57,861 nt of DNA, from IMG/VR virus record IMGVR_UViG_3300009177_000046, positions 1 to 57,861 of that record; one strand, 5' to 3'. The position numbers and the translations under genes were made by a program. Below, one piece after another: positions 49,311 to 56,005 of this stretch (within the stretch, counting starts at the first letter, position 1; each line of letters starts with the position of its first letter). The notes beneath the pieces were generated by a model. It did not search any database. It was not told the DNA's origin and saw nothing but the letters and a program-made list of their open reading frames with translations. The stretch comes from a virus.

Positions 49311-49886
49311 CTAGACGAGTGTGTCGACTAGTTCGAGTTCGGCGAAGTACGTCGTCCGCTCGGCCTGGTTCGCAGTATCCAGGTCACGCGCGAATCGGAA
49401 CGCCTCCACCTCCATGTACCCAACGACATCGTCGGACTCCCCCAGGTAGTCGTACAGCGCGATTGCCTGACCGTTGACCAGTCGGCCCGCGTAGCGATCA
49501 CCGAGGTCTGAGAACAACGCCTGGGCGGTCGCATCGTTGTTGGCGTAGAACACCAGACCGATCTGGTAGGGCTGCGACACCAGGGTGGAACCCAACTCCA
49601 TCTCCTCCGGATCAGCCGGCCGCGGCGCGTCTACCGCGAGCGTGTTCATCGCCGGAGGACCACTGGTGGGATCGGGGTAGTAGTTGATCACCTTCACCGG
49701 CAGGTTCCTGACGAACGCATAGACCTCCCCGGCGTCGACGGTGACCACCTCGAACTGGCTGTTGGTCGGGTTGTTCACCGGACGGGTCGTCGTCCCCGGA
49801 ATCCACCGGCAGGCGATGAGCGTGTTGAACAGGTCCTCCATGATCGACTCGTGGACCATGCGCACCCGGTGCCGAACGTAAACCAT
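49311..49886 (-). CDS. probable tail terminator protein, 191 aa
   Basis: ATG 49886 in an ATGA overlap. Compact alpha/beta protein starting HESIMEDLFNTLIACRWIPG, with YQIGLVFYANNDATAQALFS and YFAELELVDTLV at the end. The style (short helix, then strands; YDYL...VEAFRFARD) fits tail terminator/minor capsid proteins of the gpU/gp17 fold in this genome position. Position-based inference. Confidence 0.55.
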   Translation of the reverse strand: MVYVRHRVRMVHESIMEDLFNTLIACRWIPGTTTRPVNNPTNSQFEVVTVDAGEVYAFVRNLPVKVINYYPDPTSGPPAMNTLAVDAPRPADPEEMELGSTLVSQPYQIGLVFYANNDATAQALFSDLGDRYAGRLVNGQAIALYDYLGESDDVVGYMEVEAFRFARDLDTANQAERTTYFAELELVDTLV

Positions 49887-50353
49887 CAGGATTCTCGAAT
49901 CGCGAAGAAGACCATGGTGAAGACCCCGACGTCGAACATGCCCAACGCCTCCGGCACGTAGCTGAAGCCGTACCGGTCACCGTTGTAGACCATCTCCCGG
50001 CACCCCTTCACCTGGAGGTAGTCCGAGTCGAGGAACGTGACCAGAGCCTTCGTCGGACGGAAGTTGCCCACCGGCACCTCCTCGGCGTCCGCCTTGGTGA
50101 TCTCCACCGCGCATGGCACCTGGACGATCGTCCCCGGACTCTGGATCAGCTCGATGTCAGGATCCATCGGGTTCCCATCCCGATCCAGACGGGGGTTCGT
50201 CACCGGGACGCCGTTCTTCTCGTAGGTGGGCACACCGGCGGGGAAGACGAACCTGGGGCGCAGCGCCGGATCAGGCGGTGAGCCCATCTGCATCGCGAAC
50301 AGGATCCCCTCCCGGAACGCGGTGGCGTCGAAGCCGGCGTACGTCCCGGCCAT
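49886..50353 (-). CDS. probable head-tail adaptor or stopper, 155 aa
   Basis: Beta-rich with a central strand VQVPCAVEITKADAEEVPVG and RPTKALVTFLDSDYLQVKGC, then GDRYGFSYVP near the end. Size and place between capsid and tail terminator genes fit a head-closure (stopper) protein. ATG 50353 overlaps the upstream stop. Confidence 0.55.
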   Translation of the reverse strand: MAGTYAGFDATAFREGILFAMQMGSPPDPALRPRFVFPAGVPTYEKNGVPVTNPRLDRDGNPMDPDIELIQSPGTIVQVPCAVEITKADAEEVPVGNFRPTKALVTFLDSDYLQVKGCREMVYNGDRYGFSYVPEALGMFDVGVFTMVFFAIRES

Positions 50354-50832
50354 CAGGCATCCACCGGGATGTAGCGGCTCAGCCAGTCAAAGGTGTCCAC
50401 CGTCGTGGCCTCGTACCCGCCTTCCTCCCTCACCTCATCGAGGAGATGGCGCTGCGTCTCCCGCAGCCCGGTCAGCAGCGCCGTCATCACCGTCGCCGGG
50501 ATGGTCGTCTCGTACTCGACCGGGCCGGCCTTGGCCCGCAAGCCACTGCTCGTTCCGAGGATCTTGTTGCGGACCACCTTGATGCCCGCGTAGAGCAGGA
50601 TCACCGAGACGTGCTCCCTGGGCAGGTCCAGCCCGCCGTCGAGGTGCTCGACGACACCGTCCTCGCTGCAGGTGTAGGCGGCGAAGAAGCCATCGAGACG
50701 AGCCAGCCAGAAGGCGTCCACCAGAATGCCGACCAGGTCGTCGAAACTCGCTGCGTCCAGGATCCCCGTGGTCCCGGGCACAGAGACCTCCCGCTTCAAC
50801 GCGGGGATGAACTCAGACAGATCGAGCGCCAC
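50353..50832 (-). CDS. head-tail connector-type protein, about 159 aa
   Basis: Helical protein (ALDLSEFIPALKREVSVPGT; SFDDLVGILVDAFWLARLDG) ending LSRYIPVDA. The start is uncertain. GTG 50832 matches the onset of the well-formed domain, whereas GTG 50892 would overlap the upstream gene by 26 bases with a basic low-quality N-terminus. Probable connector or neck protein from position. Confidence 0.6.
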   Translation of the reverse strand: MALDLSEFIPALKREVSVPGTTGILDAASFDDLVGILVDAFWLARLDGFFAAYTCSEDGVVEHLDGGLDLPREHVSVILLYAGIKVVRNKILGTSSGLRAKAGPVEYETTIPATVMTALLTGLRETQRHLLDEVREEGGYEATTVDTFDWLSRYIPVDA

Positions 50833-50866
50833 ACTCTGATGTCGGAATCTACGGGCAGCAGATGAC

Positions 50867-51079
50867 CTACCGCTCGTCCGGCGTAGGCCCACGGAGGATG
50901 TCCCGAGCCGCCTCCACCATCCCCACCTGCATCATCCAGTCCATGCCGGGCGTCGTCTCCAGGACCAGCCCTGTGGGCCTGTCACCGTTAGCCACCCGCA
51001 ACAGCACCACCGCGTCCAGAACTAGATCCCCGTCGGCCAGATCGATGTCGATCCCAAGGGCCGCCAGGTCCACATTCAA
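50867..51079 (-). CDS. small acidic protein, 70 aa
   Basis: Starts at TTG 51079 in a TTGA overlap with the upstream stop (GTG 51073 is an alternative). Very acidic N-terminus (NVDLAALGIDIDLADGDLVL), then a helix with MDWMMQVGMVEAARDIL. Unknown; part of the head-tail gene string. Confidence 0.6.
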   Translation of the reverse strand: MNVDLAALGIDIDLADGDLVLDAVVLLRVANGDRPTGLVLETTPGMDWMMQVGMVEAARDILRGPTPDER

Positions 51080-51588
51080 CGCACGTTCGCGATCTTCTCG
51101 AACTCAGACCGGTCCTTCTGCATCAGCCGCGTCTTCGGCTTCACCTCGGCCAGCCTCGCCTCAACCTCCCGATACCGGCGCAGCGACGCATTGGCCTCCT
51201 CCGCCAGGTTCAGCATGCGCTGCAGCGTCGCCGGGGAGTCCAGCACCTTCAGCCACTCACCCCACGCCAGGTCGCCGGACTTGAGCACGTCGAGGATCTC
51301 CGGATCGCTGAGCGCGTTCGGATTCGACTCGATGGTCACATTGTCCGGCACGGTGATAGGCCGGAAGGTTCCGTTCTTGAACGGGTCATCGGTGACCAGC
51401 ACGATCTTGTCCTGGGTGACCAGGCGCTCCTCCGAACTGCACATGAACTGCCGCCCACCGGAGATCAGGACCTGACCTTCCTCACCCTTCTGGTTGAAGG
51501 ACACGATGCCGACCGAGATGTCCGAGACGTTTTCCCACATCTCGACGAACTCCCGGTCCTCGGCGGTGATACTGCTGCGGTGGAGCAT
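51076..51588 (-). CDS. hypothetical head-region protein, 170 aa
   Basis: ATG 51588 lies downstream of the terminator that follows the capsid gene. A beta-rich first half (VGIVSFNQKGEEGQVLISGG; LVTQDKIVLVTDDPF) precedes a helical, charged C-terminal half (LQRMLNLAEEANASLRRYRE). Possibly a head-stabilising or connector protein; no family recognised. Confidence 0.6.
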   Translation of the reverse strand: MLHRSSITAEDREFVEMWENVSDISVGIVSFNQKGEEGQVLISGGRQFMCSSEERLVTQDKIVLVTDDPFKNGTFRPITVPDNVTIESNPNALSDPEILDVLKSGDLAWGEWLKVLDSPATLQRMLNLAEEANASLRRYREVEARLAEVKPKTRLMQKDRSEFEKIANVR

Positions 51589-51692
51589 CTCTGACTGCCT
51601 CCTCGATGAATGATGGTCGATCTTCGCACTGTTTCCAGAGAATCGGATAGAGGCGCCCTGATCGGCGAGTCACGAAATAATGCCAGTACACG

Positions 51693-51731
51693 CAAGAACC
51701 CCCGCCGGGGGTCGCCCAGCGGGGGTTCTTG
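51693..51731 (-). terminator. terminator after major capsid gene
   Basis: A 13-bp perfect inverted repeat CAAGAACCCCCGC (51693-51705) with its complement at 51719-51731 and a 13-base loop. It lies 16 bases beyond the capsid stop and is expected to attenuate read-through into connector and tail genes. In the 104 bases from 51589 to 51692 I see nothing further. Confidence 0.85.
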
Positions 51732-51746
51732 GCTCAGATCGAACGA

Positions 51747-52679
51747 TTACGGGGTGATTGCCGTATCGATGAACCGACGGGCCCGCTCCGGGTGGTGCAC
51801 CAGCACACCAGTGTCCCGCCGAGCGAGGTAGTGCCAGTACCAGTTGTCCAACTCGGTGAACTCCTTGGACTGGAGTCCGCCGTAGAAGGCAACCTTCCCG
51901 GCGTCCTTGCCCAGGATCCACATCTCGTTCGCCGGCAGGAACGCGGTGTCGTCCTCATCCTTGTAGTTCTTGATGGAGACGATCTGCGCACCCCGGTAGG
52001 TGCCGAGGACTCCGCGCTGGCGGATCTCCTCGAGGGTGGTGTCGGAGAACCCGGTGAAGTCGGTGATCTGGTCGACCATCGTCGCCCGCCCCACGATGAC
52101 AACCTCACCGGTCTTGGTCTCGTCACGCACCGCCCGGATCGCTGCGTTCACGCTGGCCTGGGCCACGCCAGCTGCACTGACGTAGTAGGGGCCGGACGGG
52201 ATCGCCTCGGACAGGACGGTACGAACCCGACGGTTCACCTCGGCGTCCATCCGCTGGATGGCCAGGTCCCGAAGGGTCTGGGCCGACTCAGCGAAGTTCG
52301 TCAGGAACTTGTCCTCGAACTCGTAGACGTGCACACCGAGCATGTCGCGCGGCATCTCCGAGACTTCGGAGAGCAGCTCGCTGGACTCGATGTAGCCACC
52401 ACGAGCCATGAAGAACGCCTTCAGGCCCTTGGCTTCCTTGACGAAGATGCGGCCGCCGAAGTCGGTCCGCTCGGTGTCGAGCCACTGATCCACGAGGGTC
52501 TGGTACTCGAACCCAAGGAGGATCGACTCGGTGAGGTCGGCTGCGAAGTCCCGGCGCCACTGAGGGTCGTTCCAGTACTTCTTCGCCTCCTCGTTCGCCG
52601 CCGTCATGATCTGCTGACGCTCGCGGTTCTCGGCCTGCGACCGACCGAAGGAATCGACCAGCTGCTTTGTTGCGCTCAT
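51747..52679 (-). CDS. major capsid protein (HK97 fold), 310 aa
   Basis: Helical N-terminal delta-like region (SATKQLVDSFGRSQAENRER), then DFAADLTESILLGFEYQTLV, a long spine-helix region (ESAQTLRDLAIQRMDAEVNR) and the C-terminal A-domain-type segments GEVVIVGRATMVDQITDFTG and GVLGTYRGAQIVSIKNYKD. These and the position after the decoration gene mark the HK97-fold shell protein. ATG 52679 is chosen over in-frame TTG 52688 because GAGGAG sits 9 bases upstream of it. Followed by a strong terminator. Confidence 0.85.
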   Translation of the reverse strand: MSATKQLVDSFGRSQAENRERQQIMTAANEEAKKYWNDPQWRRDFAADLTESILLGFEYQTLVDQWLDTERTDFGGRIFVKEAKGLKAFFMARGGYIESSELLSEVSEMPRDMLGVHVYEFEDKFLTNFAESAQTLRDLAIQRMDAEVNRRVRTVLSEAIPSGPYYVSAAGVAQASVNAAIRAVRDETKTGEVVIVGRATMVDQITDFTGFSDTTLEEIRQRGVLGTYRGAQIVSIKNYKDEDDTAFLPANEMWILGKDAGKVAFYGGLQSKEFTELDNWYWHYLARRDTGVLVHHPERARRFIDTAITP

Positions 52680-52696
52680 GTTGATCAACTCCTCTC

Positions 52697-53224
52697 TCAG
52701 AACCGGAACCGGGCTTCGACGACCTTGGTCGTCGTGTTGACGGATTCGACGGTGAGCCAGTTACCGTCGGAGGTGCCGTTGGCGACCTTCCACTTGCCCG
52801 CGCCGTCGGGGGTGAGAGCCGCCCCGATGGCAAGGGTGCCGAGGGTGATCGAACCGGCGAACGGCGTGTACGCGGCCTGGGAACGGCCGTCGTAGAGGGT
52901 CTTGGCCGCGGTGTCCCGGAGCCAGATCTTCGTGCCGGGGCCGTGGACGATCTGGACGTACGCACCGAGGGGGACCGTGGTGAGATCCCCGGCGCCGTAC
53001 AGGCCCGCGTCGACCCCCTGCAGGAGGATGTACTCGTAGACCGCGACACCTGCGGACCCGTCGGCTGCAGCGCCCGCCGTGGCTGCCTTGACCCGGCCGG
53101 CACTGGCCGAATCCAGCATCACCGGAGCGCCGATCACGATCGCCCCCGAAGCCGGGGTGCGGAACCGTCCACTCCGGACGATGTTCTCGAAGGAGCGGAA
53201 ACCGAAATTGCGTGTGTATGCCAT
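52697..53224 (-). CDS. capsid decoration/stabilisation protein, 175 aa
   Basis: Directly upstream of the capsid gene. All-beta, Ala/Gly/Val/Thr-rich (ASGAIVIGAPVMLDSASAGR; GVAVYEYILLQGVDAGLYGA; GSITLGTLAIGAALTPDGAG), in the style of lambda gpD-like or head-fibre trimer proteins. It likely binds capsomers after expansion. ATG 53224. Confidence 0.7.
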   Translation of the reverse strand: MAYTRNFGFRSFENIVRSGRFRTPASGAIVIGAPVMLDSASAGRVKAATAGAAADGSAGVAVYEYILLQGVDAGLYGAGDLTTVPLGAYVQIVHGPGTKIWLRDTAAKTLYDGRSQAAYTPFAGSITLGTLAIGAALTPDGAGKWKVANGTSDGNWLTVESVNTTTKVVEARFRF

Positions 53225-53236
53225 TACTGCACCCCC

Positions 53237-54019
53237 TTATCGAGGAAGACCGAGGACTGCGCGCCTCGGCGAGATCTGCTTGGCCTCATCGACAGGCTTG
53301 TCGGCAAGGGTGCCAGACGTCCCCGACATCGCCGATGCGGTCTCGGCTACGGGGGCACCGGCTGGCTTGAGGTTGCGCCATTCCTCAACCCGGTCGTTCC
53401 AGTCGGCATCGGCGAAGTCAGCCCACTTGGAGGCCTTCTCGGCGATGTACTCGGGGTTGAACAGTCCGAGCGTCTTGACCTGGTCGGCGCGCTTGCTGGC
53501 CAGCTCAGCCTTCTCGGCAGCCACCTGCTTGGCTGCCGCGTCGGCCCTCAGGGCTGCGACCTCGTCGGTGGCCGTCTTCAGGGTTACCTGGGCGGTGTCC
53601 AGGTCCTTGTTCAGACGTTCCACCTGGCTGTTGAGGTCTGCGTTCTGCTTGCCCAGGGTGTCAACCTGGGCATTCAGTGCCGCCACCTCTTCGGTCTTCG
53701 CGGTCAGCGTCTGCTGAACTTCAGCGTTCGCGTCCCGGACGGCCTTTTCGAGGAGAGCCTCATGCGTCTCACGGGAGATCATGTTGGCGGTTTCACTCAT
53801 GGCGGTGGTAATCCCTCCCTCCGGAGAGTCGTTGGAGATGGGTGGTGCGTCCAACGGCTTATCACCGGAGGGACTGGACGCTGATTGTGGGCTTGACGCT
53901 GTGGCCACCTGGGAGGCCAGCCGTTCTGAGCAGAACGGGCAGGAATCCGGTGAGTGGGCCACTCCTTCTGGTTGGGCAGCCAGTAGTTGGTCGTGCATCT
54001 GCACCGCGTCAATGCCCAC
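53237..54019 (-). CDS. scaffold-like protein with N-terminal CPFC motif, about 260 aa
   Basis: The central half is a long coiled coil (EALLEKAVRDANAEVQQTLT; AALNAQVDTLGKQNADLNSQ), as expected for a scaffold between protease and capsid genes. The N-terminal 30 residues carry SPDSCPFCSERLAS, a small metal-like motif seen in some actinophage protease/scaffold proteins. The C-terminus is basic (ISPRRAVLGLPR), fitting capsid binding. The start is ambiguous: TTG 54040, GTG 54019, GTG 54004 or ATG 53998 are in frame; GGAGG lies about 14 bases before GTG 54019. Confidence 0.7.
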   Translation of the reverse strand: MGIDAVQMHDQLLAAQPEGVAHSPDSCPFCSERLASQVATASSPQSASSPSGDKPLDAPPISNDSPEGGITTAMSETANMISRETHEALLEKAVRDANAEVQQTLTAKTEEVAALNAQVDTLGKQNADLNSQVERLNKDLDTAQVTLKTATDEVAALRADAAAKQVAAEKAELASKRADQVKTLGLFNPEYIAEKASKWADFADADWNDRVEEWRNLKPAGAPVAETASAMSGTSGTLADKPVDEAKQISPRRAVLGLPR

Positions 54020-54050
54020 GCCTAGTTGTCGAACCTCCAATGCGCGAGAT

Positions 54051-54338
54051 TCAGCCGGACGTTTCCCCCGGGTCGGGGGTGGGGTCGACGATCCCAGGGG
54101 GAGCGGTCACGCTCTCCCCGACCAGTGACGGTCCTGGAGGTCCGACCTGGCTGGACGCTAGGGAGGTCAGCACCGACATTGCCGCCCCGAACAGGACCGA
54201 CACACCCACTGCCTTGCTGGTTGACACCACGTCACCGACGTCGGTCCACACGGTGGTCCCTAGGGCGAACAGACCGAACTGAGCAGCCGTCTTGAGGGCC
54301 CGCTCTAGCGTGGCAATCCAAAAAGCCTTGTCGAACAT
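54051..54338 (-). CDS. holin, phage r1t-like family, 95 aa
   Basis: The N-terminus MFDKAFWIATLERALKTAAQ matches the opening of r1t-type holins (FxKAFWxxTxERAxKTxAQ). A first hydrophobic span (FGLFALGTTVWTDVGDV) and a second (AVGVSVLFGAAMSVLTSLAS) follow, then a Pro/Gly-rich tail. It forms membrane lesions that release lysin at the end of infection. ATG 54338 with AAGGAGGAGTG; the TGATG overlap couples it to a 33-aa zinc peptide. No endolysin is seen in this window. Confidence 0.82.
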   Translation of the reverse strand: MFDKAFWIATLERALKTAAQFGLFALGTTVWTDVGDVVSTSKAVGVSVLFGAAMSVLTSLASSQVGPPGPSLVGESVTAPPGIVDPTPDPGETSG

Positions 54339-54439
54339 CACTCCTCCTTCGTCCGGTGGTCGGGAAGTGGTCCGTCGCACCAGTCACACCACGCCGGATC
54401 ACCGGCACCTGGGACGTACCCGCAGTCCGCGCAGATCAT
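54338..54439 (-). CDS. 33-aa double CxxC peptide
   Basis: Too short for usual gene finders, but bounded by an ATGA overlap with the protease stop (54436-54439) and a TGATG overlap with the holin start. MICADCGYVPGAGDPAWCDW... contains CADC and CDWC spaced 12 residues apart, a compact zinc-ribbon or rubredoxin-like knuckle, and a basic/acidic tail. Its coding sequence also carries the holin ribosome binding site. Confidence 0.7.
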   Translation of the reverse strand: MICADCGYVPGAGDPAWCDWCDGPLPDHRTKEE

Positions 54440-55218
54440 GCGTGGGCCTGAATGACCATAGCCATCAGCGCCTCCCACTCAGTGGTGGTCACATCACTGG
54501 TGGCGTTGGCAGCCTCGTAATGCTGTTCGGTGTACTCAGCGAACGCGGCCGCTTCCTTCATGATCTCCGGGTCGATCACCCCGGCGGTGGCACCCTTCCA
54601 ACCGGGCTTGGCAGGCGGAACGATGAGGGCCCCGCCCCGGAAGACCGGGTTGACGATGTGCCGAATGCTGGAACGATCGTGCAGATGCTCGCAGTGGGTA
54701 TCGACGGCGTTGTAGGCGAACTCCTTGCCACAGCCGTTCGGTCCGGTGCAGCGCAGGTGGGTTCCCACGCACTCCATGCTCAGCGCGAGCAGACCAGCCT
54801 GGTTGGCGTTCTCAACGAGCGCCGCCTCCCTGGGGAAGATGTGCTGCCACAGGCCGGCCAGGACCTGGATCTTCATGGAGCCGGCCGGCTCTGAACCGGC
54901 AACCGCGAGATGTCGGTCCAGCTTCACCGTCCTGGTGTCGGCGAAGAAGCCGACCGGCTGCTTCCATTCGTGGACCATGTTCAGCGGCGCGTACCGGATC
55001 GTGTACTCCGCCAGCTCGAGGTCCCCGGCTGTCCAGAACTGACCGTTGGAGTTGGCCTTGTCCCCTTCGACGAAGTTCCCGCCGATCCACTGGATCATCG
55101 GGTTGGACCGGGCGATCTTCCACTGCAGGCCGGCGCAGTCGACCTCGTCCCGGTTCAGGGATGAGGCGAACGAAACCAGGATCGTACTGTTCGCACGATT
55201 CAGGACAACGGTTTCCAC
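54436..55218 (-). CDS. capsid maturation (prohead) protease, S78-like, 260 aa
   Basis: Likely serine protease with the prohead-protease pattern: FWTAGDLELAEYTIRYAPLN followed by MVHEWKQPVG (H83 candidate), and later LLALSMECVG (S147 candidate). It lies between portal and scaffold, the standard place. It also carries CTGPNGCGKEF...THCEH (C157, C163, C176, H178), a possible zinc site, and a helical C-terminus. GTG 55218 is the first in-frame start; its ribosome binding site is weak. Confidence 0.7.
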   Translation of the reverse strand: METVVLNRANSTILVSFASSLNRDEVDCAGLQWKIARSNPMIQWIGGNFVEGDKANSNGQFWTAGDLELAEYTIRYAPLNMVHEWKQPVGFFADTRTVKLDRHLAVAGSEPAGSMKIQVLAGLWQHIFPREAALVENANQAGLLALSMECVGTHLRCTGPNGCGKEFAYNAVDTHCEHLHDRSSIRHIVNPVFRGGALIVPPAKPGWKGATAGVIDPEIMKEAAAFAEYTEQHYEAANATSDVTTTEWEALMAMVIQAHA

Positions 55219-55255
55219 GTCAGGACTTCGGCCTGGGGACGGTCAGGATTGCGAC

Positions 55256-55567
55256 ATGAACGTCATCAAGTCCCTCTGGGCGGCTGTTCAAGGTGATCCC
55301 AAGTTCATGAGAGCTGTGAACGGGTGGTTGACCATCGTGTGGATTGTGATGATCCCGATCAGTATCGTCACCGGCTGGATCAACTCGGTGACCTACGTGG
55401 CAGCGTTAAGTCTGTGGGCCCTGGTGTCGGGGCATTGGAGCGCGTGGCAAGCCGCTCGAGTTGAGGTGGCCCAGGAGCAGGCCGAGCGGAAGCGTGATGA
55501 GCAGGACCTGGCTGAGGACGTGAAGAGCAAGCTCATCGAGGGTACGAACATCGAACCCACAGAGTGA
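55256..55567 (+). CDS. two-span membrane protein on opposite strand, 103 aa
   Basis: Lone plus-strand gene within the minus-strand head operon. After a short N-terminus come two hydrophobic spans, about 22-43 (WLTIVWIVMIPISIVTGW) and about 47-66 (VTYVAALSLWALVSGHWSAW), then a charged helix (VEVAQEQAERKRDEQDLAED). I recall similar small membrane proteins in other actinophages, without known function. ATG 55256 has AGGATTGCGAC upstream. It is followed at once by a terminator hairpin, which supports independent expression. Superinfection exclusion is a possibility only. Confidence 0.75.
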   Translation: MNVIKSLWAAVQGDPKFMRAVNGWLTIVWIVMIPISIVTGWINSVTYVAALSLWALVSGHWSAWQAARVEVAQEQAERKRDEQDLAEDVKSKLIEGTNIEPTE

Positions 55568-55568
55568 T

Positions 55569-55601
55569 GCCCCGGTACCGGAGGTCGGTCCGGTCCGGGG
55601 C
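55569..55601. terminator. hairpin at convergent junction
   Basis: GCCCCGGTACCGG (55569-55581) pairs with CCGGTCCGGGGC (55590-55601) except for one bulged base, with an 8-base loop. It separates the plus-strand membrane gene (stop 55567) from the minus-strand 40-aa gene (stop 55619) and can act for both. Confidence 0.75.
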
Positions 55602-55618
55602 GGTCAACTCAGAGGCTG

Positions 55619-55741
55619 CTACTTGTTCTGCTCGGCCTCGCGCTGCTCGCGCGCCTGGCGCTCCGCCTCAGTCTCGTTGGGCTGAGGTGCGTTCGGATCG
55701 TTCGGCTGGTTCGGCTGGTTCTGGCCCTGCACTGCACCCAT
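55619..55741 (-). CDS. 40-aa Asn/Gln/Pro-rich peptide
   Basis: ATG 55741 is preceded by AGGAGGAACCATC, a perfect ribosome binding site. Product: a disordered QNQPNQPNDPNAPQPNETEA region, then a charged helix (ERQAREQREAEQNK). No family. It follows the CsbD-like gene by 15 bases and looks co-expressed with it. Clear base composition and ribosome binding site make it a credible gene. Confidence 0.65.
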   Translation of the reverse strand: MGAVQGQNQPNQPNDPNAPQPNETEAERQAREQREAEQNK

Positions 55742-55756
55742 GATGGTTCCTCCTGA

Positions 55757-55939
55757 TTAGCGGGTGATGTCCTTGGTGGTGTCCTTCAGATCCTCAGCGA
55801 CCTGCCTGGCGTTGGCATCGACCTGCTCGGCCTGACCCTTGGCTTCGAGATCCGCGTTGCCGGTCACCTGACCGGTCGTCTCCTTGACCTGGCCCTTGGC
55901 CTCCTGCGCCGCGTTCTTGATCTTGTCCGTGCCGCCCAT
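55757..55939 (-). CDS. CsbD-like stress protein, 60 aa
   Basis: TDKIKNAAQEAKGQVKETTG followed by DLEAKGQAEQVDANARQVAE reproduces the CsbD family pattern (DKIxGxxxxxKGKxKExxGxxTxdxxLexxGxxxQ...). Bacterial CsbD proteins are small, disordered, general-stress induced and of unknown mechanism. Finding one between portal and protease genes is unusual. It is basic/acidic balanced and has no signal peptide. ATG 55939. Confidence 0.8.
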   Translation of the reverse strand: MGGTDKIKNAAQEAKGQVKETTGQVTGNADLEAKGQAEQVDANARQVAEDLKDTTKDITR

Positions 55940-56005
55940 AAGGGATCCTCTCGTGTGGGCTACCCCGCATTAATCAACCTACCCACCCCGGACAGGCTCA
56001 TCCCC

